DNA of 64,000 nucleotides from Stagonosporopsis chrysanthemi (GCA_022560025.1 JAFISE010000045.1:124001-188000); one strand, 5' to 3'; numbered from the stretch's first letter, positions 1 through 11,482 are shown. Numbers and translations: made by a program. The notes: generated by a model not told the origin, from the sequence alone.

Positions 1-1209
1 AGACAGTGTATACCGAAGCAAGCACAGTTCGATATGGCACCTGCCATGTACATGAATTACGTCGGTCGAGACACGGTACAAAAGATAGTTACCGAGGCCT
101 TCTATGCAAACTTCTTGAGCCGCTTCACTGTAGAGGGTGAGGGTAAAGACATCCAAAACCGACTGACATGGCTGCAATGTCTACCTGTTTTGACAACAGA
201 CAAAGCGAATCATGCATTGATACTGGCCCTCGAAGCGACTGCGATTGCGTATGGTGCCATTATGAGCTGCCAGACAGGACCGAGCAACCGCGCAAGAGAA
301 ATCTACGGCACAGCTCTCCACGCACATTATGACATGTTACAGAGATCAGGATCGAGATACGATTTCACAATACATGCAATTTCCACGAGCGTACTATTGA
401 GCTTCTTCGAAGCCGTTCAGGCCACCACCGTCGATGCGTACCGTGCTCATATCTACGGAGCAGCGAGGTTGCTGGAAGTCACTGTACCAGGAGAGTGCGG
501 TCATGGTGTGCTGTGCCAACTCTTCTACCCTGTCAGGACGCAGATGCTGTTCATTCAGGTGGCATCCGACCACAAGGATATCCCCTTTGCAGCCAAAAGG
601 ATACTATCTGACACGTTGTTGTATGAGCAGCCACCATTGATACAAATGTTGATGTGTTGTATCTTTGGCTTGTTGGATCTACGCGCTGCAACGTCTTGCA
701 CGATGGATGAAGAAGAGAGTGCTCGAGCCTCCTTGAAGCTCCAGATCGACCAGCTCTGGAGCAAGCACGGCCACCGAAAGACAAAGGAATCTCCAGGGCA
801 TGATACCGTCGGCAATTCCGAGCCTTTCAGTGACGCATTCACGTCGCTGACTTTGGCATACTTCAATTCAGCCAACGTTATCCTGGCAAGTCGATATCCC
901 GCCAGTACGGACCCGACAAGCCTGAAGCACCATGCCAAGCTCATTCTGGATGCCGCAACGCATCTCGATACAGGTCATAACCCGATCGCATTTATGCGCA
1001 TGGCAACGCCACTTCTTCTGGTCGCGTTGCATGGAGAGGGTCCTGGACATCGTGTGAGCGCGATTAGAATGTTTGAGACCTGGTCGAAAAGAAACATGAG
1101 AGGCATTAGTGCGCTTGCCTTAAATGCTGTCTATCGTCATGTGGGAAAGAGCATACACCGTGCGGGGTCACAGCAGATTTCCCGGCCTTTGACGCACGCC
1201 GTTCAGTGA
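1..1209 (+). CDS. Fungal-specific transcription factor, C-terminal part (5' cut by window edge)
   Basis: The reading frame is open from the first base to a stop at 1207-1209. The first in-frame ATG is at 34, but the lack of any upstream stop and of a DNA-binding domain suggests the N-terminus lies outside the window. The protein resembles the helical middle and C-terminal region of Zn2Cys6 regulators of the Fungal_trans_2 type: long amphipathic helices, a central 'YRAHIYGAARLLE' segment, and a C-terminal helical stretch (LILDAATHL) typical of these proteins. No zinc cluster is visible. It lies about 300 bp upstream of a secreted exo-polygalacturonase on the same strand, so a local regulator of pectin breakdown is possible but only inferred. 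It could instead be a stand-alone domain protein starting at 34. I am fairly sure of the family and unsure of the N-terminus. Confidence 0.6.
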   Translation, partial: RQCIPKQAQFDMAPAMYMNYVGRDTVQKIVTEAFYANFLSRFTVEGEGKDIQNRLTWLQCLPVLTTDKANHALILALEATAIAYGAIMSCQTGPSNRAREIYGTALHAHYDMLQRSGSRYDFTIHAISTSVLLSFFEAVQATTVDAYRAHIYGAARLLEVTVPGECGHGVLCQLFYPVRTQMLFIQVASDHKDIPFAAKRILSDTLLYEQPPLIQMLMCCIFGLLDLRAATSCTMDEEESARASLKLQIDQLWSKHGHRKTKESPGHDTVGNSEPFSDAFTSLTLAYFNSANVILASRYPASTDPTSLKHHAKLILDAATHLDTGHNPIAFMRMATPLLLVALHGEGPGHRVSAIRMFETWSKRNMRGISALALNAVYRHVGKSIHRAGSQQISRPLTHAVQ

Positions 1210-1509
1210 ACATCGAGCCGGAGGGCAATGACCCGACGCCCGAGAGACCCGAATAGCACACTCAACACCAACTCACGACGATCTTGGCTTCACCTGGGGA
1301 AAACTAAGACTTTACCCCTTCTTATAACTGGACATGTAACTATTCATCCACGTATCGCGGACATAACCTGGATAAACTGCCGAACCTTCCCCGCATCTTG
1401 AAGGCATATTGGCCAAGTTCAAATTTCGGGACTACATGATATACTCAAGCAGCTTATGTTCTCACCAAAACTGCGTCTCCGGCTGCGAAATACCATTACC
1501 TCTTCCAAG
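1210..1509. other. Intergenic region, probable exo-polygalacturonase promoter
   Basis: About 300 bp between the transcription-factor stop and the chosen pectinase start. An in-frame ATG exists at 1456, but it would place 18 polar residues ahead of a clear signal peptide, so 1456-1509 is treated as leader. No unambiguous TATA box or repeat was seen. Confidence 0.4.
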
Positions 1510-2916
1510 ATGTATTTCAGGGTGCCTATTCTTATCTTTTCAAGTTTGATTATAGGATTAGCCACTTCAGCGCCTCAGAAACACGCCCTACCACTGCGGC
1601 CGGTTTTGAGAGCGGCACCATTTGGGACGGGACGAGAGCTCCCTTTCTCGCCCCCTAGACATCCGAAACGTCGTTGCTTTGTGGAGTCAGGAAAGAACGG
1701 CACTCGCGATGACGCTCACGCGATCTACCGAGCCTTCGAGCGTTGTAACAACGGCGGCACCATCATTTTAGACGAGGTGTACCGTATTGGATCGCCTTTA
1801 GACCTCACATTTCTGGAGCACATTGACGTTGTGCTCACCGGCGAACTCCATTTCGACGACAGCGACGTCTATTATTGGGCGGAGAACAGCTTCAAATACC
1901 AGTTTCAGAACCTTAGTTCCTTCGTTAGGGTCGGCGGCAGTGATGTAAACATCTATGGAGACTTGAGTAAAGAGGGAAGTTTGATTCATGGACACGGACA
2001 GGCTTATTGGAAGGAAACTCTCACCAATAAGAGTTTGAGAAGACCCATGCTCTTCGTCTTCGATGGCATGGAGGGGGCCACCATGTCGAACATCCGCATG
2101 AGAAATCCACCCCACTGGTTCAATATTATCGCGAACTCCAGCGACGTTCTTATAAGCAACATGGACCTCAAGGCTGAGAGTTTAGACAACGTTCAGATCG
2201 CGAATTCAGATGGATGGGATACGTACCGCTCCAACCGAGTAGTCATACAGGACTCTGTCATCCTCAATACTGATGACTGTGTGTCCTTCAAACCGAATAG
2301 CACAAACATAGTCGTGCAGAACCTCGATTGCACCGGCTCACACGGTATCAGCGTTGGCTCTTTGGGCCAGTACGCAAACGAGACTGATATTGTCGAGAAC
2401 TTATACATCTACAACGTATCGCTCGCCAATTCTAGCGATGGTGCTCGGATCAAAGTGTGGCCTGGCATCGAAACCAGCTTTCAAACACTGTTGAACGGCG
2501 GCGGAGGACTAGGCAGAGTCAAGAATGTGACATACGACTTGTTTAGAAACGTGAACAACGATCGGGCCATAACTATAACGCAGTGCTACGGCCAGAAAAA
2601 CCAGAGTCTTTGCTACGAGCATCCTGTAAGCCAACGCAGCTTCTTCAAATTCTGGATTAAAGCTTACACGTTTCAGGCGAATCTAACTATCGAGGACGTA
2701 TTAATCAAGAACATGTACGGAACCACTTCCGAGAAGTTGGACCCGCAGGCTGGCACGTTGATCTGTAGTGCACCAGATCGTTGCAGTAATATCAGAGCGG
2801 AGAACATTACGGTGCAAGTCCCGAGTGGGGAGGTGCCTGTATATGCTTGCAAGAATCTCGACAAGAACTTGCTGGGATTTAATTGTACGGAGCCTGCTGG
2901 GGCCAGAGATCTGTGA
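1510..2916 (+). CDS. Secreted exo-polygalacturonase, GH28
   Basis: A 468-residue intronless protein, predicted to release galacturonic acid from the ends of polygalacturonan outside the cell. The start at 1510 gives an immediate hydrophobic signal peptide (MYFRVPILIFSSLIIGLA). GH28 catalytic signatures are all present and in order: NTDD at about residues 253-256, GSHG with the catalytic-site His near 278, and RIK near 313. The context 'NSDGWDTYRS' and 'GISVGSLGQY' is typical of the exo-acting fungal branch (PGX type) rather than endo-polygalacturonases; that subfamily assignment is from memory of the family. Many N-glycosylation sequons (NSS, NTT-like) fit secretion. It is a usual plant-cell-wall degrading enzyme and would be expected to answer to pectin induction and carbon catabolite repression, though no operator was identified. 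Confidence 0.93.
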   Translation: MYFRVPILIFSSLIIGLATSAPQKHALPLRPVLRAAPFGTGRELPFSPPRHPKRRCFVESGKNGTRDDAHAIYRAFERCNNGGTIILDEVYRIGSPLDLTFLEHIDVVLTGELHFDDSDVYYWAENSFKYQFQNLSSFVRVGGSDVNIYGDLSKEGSLIHGHGQAYWKETLTNKSLRRPMLFVFDGMEGATMSNIRMRNPPHWFNIIANSSDVLISNMDLKAESLDNVQIANSDGWDTYRSNRVVIQDSVILNTDDCVSFKPNSTNIVVQNLDCTGSHGISVGSLGQYANETDIVENLYIYNVSLANSSDGARIKVWPGIETSFQTLLNGGGGLGRVKNVTYDLFRNVNNDRAITITQCYGQKNQSLCYEHPVSQRSFFKFWIKAYTFQANLTIEDVLIKNMYGTTSEKLDPQAGTLICSAPDRCSNIRAENITVQVPSGEVPVYACKNLDKNLLGFNCTEPAGARDL

Positions 2917-3684
2917 CAGGGCTGATGGTGGGAGGTACCGCACGTGCAGGCATTCAATGGCTCTTCTAGTGGCTGCGAACATGTCCGAGAGATGCGTACC
3001 GTATTCATGTAATGTCCATTGCATGAAACTCAGGCCGAAAAGGAGTCAAGTCTTAAATGTAAGGATATTGGATGTTTGACACACTTGCAAGTTGCGTACA
3101 GACTATCTCTTCGGCGACACAAAAGGCGCAGAAGCTCGGCAGGATCCAAGTAGCAGCTTTGGAAGAACGATTCATCCACATAAAGGCAGACAAGCGGCAT
3201 TTAGTTACTTAGCTAGACTCAGCGGGATTTCGAAGATTTGCGAGGAGAGATGCGGCAAACAGCCTCGTATGATGTTTGTTGAGTGGCCTCAAACGAGAAG
3301 GAAATCGTCTCTGACGATGTAGATAGTGTGCGCTGATCGCTCTGCATAGTCTTGTCCAAGCAGACGCGCAGAGTCGGTCGTGGCCGACACGAATTGAAAT
3401 GCAATATGCACTCAGCAGGTGCAGCAGCTTGACAAGCGGTCCAGCCGTACCGGAAATATACTCTAAAGTTTACGGGTATGGCTAACTGAGGCTAGTATGC
3501 TATGTAGTATAGGTCTGTGGCTGCGACGATCAGTCTGACTGTCACGTGCGATTTTCTATCTGTCTCCTGAATCACGCCTCAAGATCGGATCAAACATGTC
3601 TGGTGGCAAAACGACACTTGGTGCTGTAGGGTCACGTGTAACAGTGATTAGCTGTACAAGTACTCATGGGTTCCATAAGCTAGA
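2917..3684. other. Intergenic, no gene supported
   Basis: 768 bp between the pectinase stop and the transposon relic. Only short overlapping open frames on both strands, none with a recognisable domain or convincing start. Two CACGTG-like boxes occur near 3541 and 3632. Confidence 0.4.
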
Positions 3685-4298
3685 TAGTTTTCGGCCACCC
3701 ACCCCAACGCGATAACCAAACTTTGACGCGTTTTTTCTCCACCACCACACCTGCCAAATGAATCCTGAGGAAGCTGCTTTTCATGCTGCTCTCGCATATC
3801 TCACTGCTGGTGTTTTTAAATCTATACAAGCAGCTGCGCGTTAGCATGGAGTTCTGCAATCAACTCTGCAAGAACAAGCTGCAGGTCGACGTTCACACGC
3901 GATAGCTCACTCCAATTAACAGCAATTGACTCTAGAGAAGGAGGAGTTCTTAGTAGATTAGATTCTTAACGAAGATACACGCGCAAACCCTCCTAGCTAC
4001 CCCTAGGTAAGAGGAATGGCCACCTAGCTGCCTACACAAGAAAGCGTGTACAAGTTAAACCCAACAAACACTTTAGTAATGTAGAGAGTATTAAAGCCGC
4101 GATTAATAAGGCAGCAGCTTTGCAGGCTCAACAGGCCGCCACATTGCCCGAGAAAAAAAGCCCAAAAAGTAGCAGCGAGCGGCAGCAGCAGCAGCTGCAC
4201 TCAATTCTATGCGTGATTCCTTCCAAATATAAGCGTTGTTGTTGAGCAAATCGCTGTGCAGTTCGTGGTGACGCTTTTGGTTGGGTGGCCGAAAACTA
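3685..4298 (+). mobile_element. Short, mutated pogo/Fot1-type DNA transposon with TIRs
   Basis: A 614-bp element with inverted termini TAGTTTTCGGCCACCCA (3685-3701) and its exact reverse complement (4282-4298). The terminal TA on each side fits the TA target duplication of the Tc1/mariner-pogo superfamily. Inside, from the ATG at 3758, a broken frame encodes a psq/CENP-B-like helix-turn-helix ('SIQAAAR', then 'HGVLQSTLQEQAAGRRS') followed by 'LTLEKEEFLVD' and 'NEDTRANPPSYP', the start of a pogo transposase. The frame is stopped at 3842, 3917, 3959, 4004 and 4025. The catalytic DDE region is absent, so it is an internally deleted relic that could move only if helped in trans, if at all. A partial second terminal copy (tggccgaaaagtata) sits just outside the right end at about 4304-4318. 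Confidence 0.78.
3758..4110 (+). pseudogene. Transposase N-terminal fragment, RIP-like stops
   Basis: Coding remnant inside the mini-pogo element. Reading from 3758 gives a helix-turn-helix region recognisable as pogo/Fot1 transposase but interrupted by five stops (TAG at 3842, 3959, 4004 and 4025; TAA at 3917). Several stops sit where relatives carry Gln (CAG) or Trp (TGG, in the D-W-I context at 3959). CAG to TAG and TGG to TAG are both CpA-to-TpA changes on one strand or the other, the signature of repeat-induced point mutation. After about residue 90 the frame loses resemblance until a short Lys/Gln-rich tail. No functional protein is expected. Confidence 0.7.
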
Positions 4299-4993
4299 TA
4301 TGTGGCCGAAAAGTATATAGGAACAAACTGAGCCACAGCTGTGGCACAGCACAAGCCACACGAATCGATCGAAGCTGCACGACCCTCAGAACATCGCGAT
4401 TTGCCACTCTGTTGTGCTCGATTGCATCGATTCCAGCATCAAGCCACCCGTTTGATAGGCTCGGTGCTGATTTCCGTGACCACGACAAATCAGAAACGAC
4501 AACGCCCCTGCTTCATTCCCCGCACCTTTTAATGCTGTCATTGGTCGGGTTTTCTTCCTACCAGAGTGTTGGACATTGATTCGATTTGACACATCTCTGA
4601 CAACACTCGGCATTATCCCACTCGTCCCATGCTAATCGCCATGCGCCTGGAAGAGTTGTCGCGAACGCGTTATTTCAAAGTTTAGTTCGATTTGCAGATG
4701 GTCCATCATCTCTGCCGTAATTCATGCCCACAGCAGTTCACACCCGCTCATCCTTGAAGAACTTGCGACTAGAACCAGAGCGTTCTATTCCGTTGAAGTT
4801 GCCCCAGTATTGCGCATTGACTCTCTCGAAACTGCAGCCGGAAGCCTCATAATTCTTGGGCAGCGACACCTGATGTCAGTACCCTAGGAACCCCGACAGC
4901 CACACGTATGGCCTAGCACAGCACGTCCTTCCACACAACCCGCGCCCTGCTCCGCGGAGTCCCAGCGCATATCGCAACTCCGCAGGCGACATT
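4299..4993. other. Intergenic, promoter side of the Zn2Cys6 gene at 4994
   Basis: About 700 bp with only short, overlapping open frames on both strands. No domain or repeat was recognised apart from the partial transposon terminus near 4304-4318. Confidence 0.35.
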
Positions 4994-7943
4994 ATGGCAT
5001 ACGCATACAACAATGGCAAAGTAGCCATCCCTAAGCTCGATCGTGGGCCACCTCCGCTACCAAAGCCTCCTCCGGCTCACAGTCGTGAGGATCGAGTGTA
5101 GGTACACGTTCTTGGTCCTTCATGCAACGCGCTGATCCCACCACCCTAGTACCAGAGCCTGCAAGAACTGTCGCAAACGAAGTGAGATCCTCGACACCTT
5201 CTTAGAGCCTTGCTGACTCTGCGATAGAGGTCAAATGCTCCGGCGAGACTCCGCGTTGTACCAATTGTCAGACGAATGGTCTAGGTTGTGTCTACGAGCA
5301 AGCACGGCGCGACCGCTTAAGAGAGTGCATTTACCAACCCTCCGCACACGCGATGATCGCTAACTTGTTCAAGAGCGATAGACCTGAACCATACCTTCGT
5401 CGGCCTCTTCAGGGATATCAGTGCACAACTGGATGACGACGACAGGAAAAGGGTACAGGATGTCATCGATGCAGTAAGTCCAGCGTGAACCATGTCTGAA
5501 GACATCGTGCTAATAAGGCTTGTGATAGGCAGAAGATGACATGATGGAGTCGACCTTGGCTGCACCATCCCTCAAGTCACTCGGAAAACGAGCTCGAAAG
5601 CCTTCTGTCAACGAGAGCCCGGATTGGGGCAGTCCTCCCTCAAAGCATGGAGAAGCACATGTCACCGCCTCGGTTGGCTCGAACGAAGATCTCGACTATC
5701 TGGACGAGGACCTGTTACGGAATCCCGAATCCAGGCAGACAGGCTACGTCGGCCAGAATTCAGAAGTGCAGTGGCTCCGCTCGATCCAGCGCCAGTCCCA
5801 GAATCAAGATGGAGAACCATTTGGTCTTCCGTATGGACCACCAGGAGCTAGCGTCCACGACGCCGACGAACGATCTAAAGCACTCCACCAACGTCGAGCA
5901 GAGAGCGGAGCTACACCAATCCGGCATGTCACGGATGCGACATTCTATCTCGATAGTGACAACATCGAATTGGACGTCGTCGTCAATCCATACGAGCTTC
6001 CTGATCCCGAGATCGCCGAACAACTTTTGGACTGCTACATGAGCACAGTGCACAGTACTTTTCCAATTGTCCCGTCAAGCTTCGAGGATCAAGTACGCAG
6101 ATTCACGTTCTCCTTGAAGCAGAACGGAGCTTTCCGGGTTCCAATCAGATGGCGGGCTCTCCTGAATTTGGTATTCGCAATCGGCGCGAAATACTCACAT
6201 CTGATTGGCACTGAGTGGCAGGGGCCAGAGCGTGATCATCTTGTGTATATGACCCGAGCTTCACAGCTTCTAGGCATGAACGATAACGTCGCGTTGACCT
6301 CTGGTCCTGATTTGTCTTTAGTGCAAGCAGTACGTTGCACCTGATCTTAAGCTTGAAGCGTTCAAACATCTAATTGTCCCGCAGACTGCTGTCTTCTCGC
6401 TCTATTTTCTCGTCATTGGCCATGTGAGTCGCGCCTGGCTCACGATTGGTATATCCATCAGAATTGCCGTCTCACTCGGGCTGCATCTACGTAATGAGGT
6501 TCCTGGGGCAGACACAAGTAAAAAATACACTCTGGCCAGAATATGGTGGAGTTTGCATTCGATAGAATGTCTAGTGAGCTCCATCACTGGCCGACCACCT
6601 ATTATACCAATCGAAGATTCCACAGTACCCCTGCCTAAGGAACCCCGAGAAGATTCGGAGCCGACTTCTAAACGAACAACATCCAGTCGTCCCAGGTTCA
6701 TGTCTTCAGAAGAGAGCTCACGGATCAGTAGCTCTGCTGGGTTAGATGATTACCTTGGGAGCACAGTTGGCATCGCTATCCTCACTCAAAAGGTATTGAG
6801 CGGACTGTACGCACCTCGGACTGCAGCTCAGTCATGGCAGGTATGAATTCAAGAGCCTCAGACATTTCATCGAACAATGAAGTGGTAGCTTTGGCAGCTG
6901 GGGTAGATTCCACGCTAACAATTGCTACCACAGGTCATCCAAGGCAGAATCAAGGATCTTATCCAAGAGCTTGACGATTGGTGTGGACGTGCCTTAGGCG
7001 GAACTCGCTCTCCTGGTGAGTCAGGCTACAGTCAGGTTGAGCGTGAACATATGCTTCTCGAGATGCATTACTGGAGCACAAAAATCCTCATCACTCGGCC
7101 ATGCTTGTGTCGAACGGAGCGGCGAATCAAGAATCAGAGCGATGATTCTGCCACATTCAATTCGGGAATGGCCAAAATCTGTGTGGCTTCGGCTCGCGCA
7201 TTGACAGGACTATTGCCTGACAAACCGGATCTTAAGTTCATATATACGAAGGCCCCTTGGTGGAATATCGTGCACATTGGTAAGTGTTGACACACGATAA
7301 CATTTCACTATCTATTTCTGACGAACTTTGCTAGTCATGCAATGCGCAGCCGTTCTGCTCCTCGAAGTAGGCTACCAGAATCAACACACGCAGGATAATA
7401 ACGCCGAAATCACTTCTGACATCCAGAAGTTGATCGGTTGGTTGCACTCAATGGGGCAGAATGATCCCTGTGCCGACCGAGCGTACCGTGTGCTGCTACG
7501 AATCTTGAACGATGTCGCGCCATTTCTTAGGCCAAAGGCAAACGAGCTACTCAACGCAGGCGCCACCAGCGATATTCCGACCCAGCAATCACACGATTCT
7601 TTTACGTCGTCATTCACCCAGCAAAGCACTAACCCGAACTGGGCACAAGGCGACCTGTACGACGGCTCGGACCAGCCAAACAGTCATATGTACTATCCGC
7701 AAAGCACGGACCAAGACTACCAGGATACATTGATTCCACTGAATGGTTGGTCGACGAACGATAGCATGTCCTTCGACGATGCGCGCATGCCCAATATGTT
7801 TGGAAATCCGTTCATTAACAATTGGGATGAGGGCATGCCATTGAGCGGCTTACAGAATCTGTGGCCTAACAGCAGCTCTTTTGTTCACAGTGAACATGCA
7901 GCTGCAGGGGACGTGTTTCTTCCTCCAGGGATGGGAAGCCAGG

Positions 7944-7974
<31 letters not shown>

Positions 7975-8017
7975 AAGGCGACCTTCTGAAGCGGCAGAAG
8001 ACGACTACCTGAGATGA
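4994..8017 (+). CDS. Zn2Cys6 transcription factor (Fungal_trans domain), 8 exons
   Basis: Modelled exons: 4994-5097, 5150-5181, 5228-5324, 5374-5473, 5529-6329, 6385-6840, 6934-7279, 7335-8017, giving 872 residues with all seven GT..AG introns (46-93 bp) in frame. The N-terminus is Pro-rich. The zinc cluster has the exact spacing CX2CX6CX6CX2CX6C with Cys at about 39, 42, 49, 56, 59 and 66 (RACKNCRKRKVKC), followed by a basic linker and an acidic helix (AQLDDDDRKRVQDV). A Fungal_trans middle homology region follows, including 'RWRALLNLVFAIGAKYSHL' and 'RAWLTIGISIRIAVSLGLHL', the 'RAW..GIAIR.A..LGLH' pattern of the family. The C-terminus is acidic, Asn/Gln-rich and ends with a poly-Gln run encoded by CAG repeats near 7949-7975, plausible as an activation domain. 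It is a nuclear DNA-binding regulator; the targets are unknown. Two of the introns fall inside or beside the zinc-cluster coding region. Confidence 0.88.
7949..7975 (+). repeat. CAG repeat coding poly-Gln
   Basis: A run of CAG codons near the C-terminus of the regulator encodes about nine to eleven Gln in a row. Such tracts are length-variable in fungi and often lie in activation domains. Confidence 0.85.
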
Positions 8018-11000
8018 CAGACGCAAACGATTCACGGTGGCGGAGCGAGTAGGCCGTCTAGACAAGGCAGATCATCTGTTTGCGGAGCTATCTCGGTGGG
8101 AGCAGGAACAACGCGAGTAGAGATAGTCATGGCATCGTTTGCTGAAGCGTCGTATACGACCTCTTTGGCATTAATAATCCGTCTTAGCGTGTTCGCGAAA
8201 CAACTACCCACAGCTAACAGGTCATACAGCGCTGATGACGTGGGACACAACATATCACCTTCTGGCAAACGAACGACCGCAGACCGCTAGCTAGCTGCAT
8301 CTTCTCTTGCCCAAGAGAAGGAAAGGCTGAATGCGGTGGATGTGGTGAAGAGAACGCGCCCGTAAGGTGTAGTAGGATGCAGCATACGTCAAAGCTAGTG
8401 CGAGCAAACGACCTTGCCCTCTACGAAAAGGGGTCGGAGTTTTGTGGCCGATCAGCTTCCTCACATGCTGCCTGAACTTACCCTTCCAGGCACGCTACTG
8501 TTAGACCACAACATAGCTAGCAGGTCACTATATTAGCCTGATGTATAGGGGGTATCGTTTGGTCGACTCGTAGGCCCAAAGGTTTATATGATATGCTGCG
8601 AGTGTTAGGCAATATGAAGCTGTCGCCAACGTAAAGCTTACTCATTCTAAGAGTTGGTCGCTTAAAAGAAACAAGCTCCTTGGTAGCAAAGTCTGTGCAG
8701 TTGATAATGCCAGATAACTTTTCTGTTCATTTGTGGTCTTAGGTGGAGGCCACCCGCAATGTGATGTTGGACAGACTGATGTGCAGTACCCCGTGATCAT
8801 GGTTCGGATGGCACAGCTCCCCGCCAAGTGCTGGTGTGTGCTACAATTGAAATGTATCTATGCTTCCTCGGGACTGCATGTCAGCTTACGTTAGGTAGTG
8901 AGTTTTAGCAAGCCATTCCTGTTGTCCCATCAAGGCGTAACTGCACCGGAGCAATGGAATCAGATTGGTTTTTTGTCATACTTGTTACAAATGTTATTGT
9001 CGCAAGCCTGGCGAGGAGGGTATAGAATGAGTGTAGAGTCGTGATAATCATCTGCGACGTGAGTTGCTGTGCTTGTCGTATGTAGACTTCGGTTTCGTAA
9101 GACAGGGGTTTGCAGGAGGCAGTCTGGACGTCCTGAGAACTTCGGCGGTAGCCTAAAAGAAAGAGCAACATCGATCGCACTTTGCGCGTTACATGAAAAA
9201 GTCCATAGCGCTCATCCACACCAGCCAGTATCCTGCCAACCGCAGTTGCAAGCCCTTGGAGTACCAACTGACCCTAGAGTATCAAAACTCGTACTTGATG
9301 GTTCCTTGTCTCATAGCTCGACGGCCTGACCCTTGAGTAGGTTCGAGTCAAACGTTGTCAGCATTTGCGGTGACTCACCATTTTCAGCGCTCAATCGATT
9401 ACGCAGAAGCTCACCTGTTTAGCTTGCTTGATAGGCCCTGTGAGCTCAGCAAGACCACATTGATGTCGTGTATCGCGCTCCGTTCGTCCTTCGCAATGTC
9501 CAGACAGATACGCCTCGGGATGTTGGCGTTGATGTTGCAGATGGGTGTCTTGAAAAGTGCTGTTGGGGGCGAGTGTAGGTAGTTGTTAGTGGATCCTATC
9601 AACACATCGATGAGACAAGGCTAGCTTTTGGACTGCCAGCGGGACCATCAGTGTTGCTGTCTAGAGTGTGATGATAGCGTCTCAGGGCACGACTCTACGA
9701 ATTCTGGGTTGACGGAAGATTATACGCGTTCGCTGCGGTTTCTTAACACGACATCCAGCTCTCCGCGCCAGCTTACTAGGCCTGCTTGCGTCACATGTGC
9801 GAGCCTTGACATAGCAAGAAGATGAACGCAATAATCTGCACCAGCGGCAACCGTTTCTCACTTTGGCATTCGTCTGTGAACACTGATCCGGAATCTCGAC
9901 AGCTCAGATTGCTTTTGATATCGTGCACGGGCCTTGTGGCTTCTGCTGAATGGGGTGCTTTGGGTCGAAGCGGCGGGCTGGTGGTGCTTTTCGGCGGTAT
10001 CAAGCTCCTGGTCAAGAAAGCCGACGAGCCATGCCCTCGAACTTTTACGCTTCAACTGGCGCATTGACGTAACATTTGCTCCAATACGTGCATTGGCGTG
10101 GCATTCGTTCGGGGAAAAGCTCCACAGCCAATCAAGAAAAGCAACAGTGTGCTGCGATACACTCCAACAGAACTTTCGTATCAGCATGATACCAACCACA
10201 TCCTCCATGCTTCTGCTTTCAGTACCGACGCCATAACAGAACGAAGCCACGACGATTGCCCTTGACTGACAATAAGTACGAGTGGGTACGGGTTGTTACA
10301 TCGAGGAACGTATGTCCCCTGGACACGTTAGGAAACCTCACAACTGCTGTCTTCGAGTTCCTTGGAAAGTCCGCATATTGTAAATTACAGGGGTGTCTTG
10401 AGCTCCGTGTTCTCTGTGCTCGCGAGTAAGTAGTGGTCTGCCGCAATGATAGGTGAAACAGGAACGATACCGAGTCACGAACGATTCAACCAAAGTCAAG
10501 TACCGCGCCACCGACGCCCTCTCCGATCCCGATACCTTTGACAACGACGATTCCTGTCACATGAAATTTGAAGGCAAAGCTATCAAATCTCAATAGCGGC
10601 GACGTTCCGAACTTGCTATTCACGAATTATAAGCACGACCGCATAGCCAGCGTTGCGACGACTGCGCCTAGACTCGGACATCTTTGTATTCTTCATCAGT
10701 GTAGTGGTTGATCCACCCACCTCATGGCATGAGTGTTGGCCACACCGACTCCCTCTCCGAGACGCTGAGAGAATGTTGCTGTAGAAAGCTAAGCAGAACA
10801 TCGTATGGTGATCGAGAGATTAGGCTTGCTCCAGGGAGTAGAGAATTTTTTTGTGGACCAGCTAAGGAACTTTGGAGACGACAAGCTATCAGCTGCGTAC
10901 AGCTAAACGACACGCTGGACGTTGCGGATCCCCAAAGGCAAGCGCGACCGCCAATTCGAAGCACCGGCTGTGTGCGCGTCTTCGCATAATCGATCTACGC

Positions 11001-11482
11001 GGAGGCAGAAGCGCTGGAGTTAGCCAAGGACACAACGGAGAGCTGGGTGCCGATGCCTCGTTTCCAAGCCGCGAAGAGTTGGGTAGCGTACACGTCTCCA
11101 CAAAGACAAGACACTCGATATGACTAAGCTGTGGTGCTTCACAGCTCCCGTGACGACAATAACGTCCAATCACACCGGTTTCATGAGATCCTTCTCTGTC
11201 TATATGAGGCAGATCGTAACGAGAAATGATTTGTTGGCAAAGCTCATGCTGATGACGCTGTACCGTAGTCTTTCGATGCGGATTGGTTGAGCCGTGCAGA
11301 ATTTGAGGACAAGTATTCCTCCACTCATGCGCCCGAGTTCTGCGGACCTTGCTCCTCAAGCTGCGCGGGTTCATAAATCGCCGTCTCCAATGCCTCCCGA
11401 GCTCGTTACAGTGATTCTTTCGATCACAATCTAGATTTCGGATCAGAGTACAACTCTCGATCGTAAATTCTGTTGGTACACG
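8018..11482. other. 3.5-kb gene-poor interval between two regulators
   Basis: No gene could be supported. Many frames of 60-160 codons exist on both strands, the longest being 10889-11374 (minus, 161 codons), but none shows a family motif, a signal peptide with a good start, or exons that join into a longer domain. Base composition is near 50% GC without microsatellites. It may hold decayed coding or transposon sequence too old to recognise by eye. Confidence 0.4.

Noticed and set aside
10889..11374. Minus-strand frame of 161 codons in the gene-poor block
   Set aside because: Composition is irregular, no motif is visible, and overlapping frames on the other strand are equally long.
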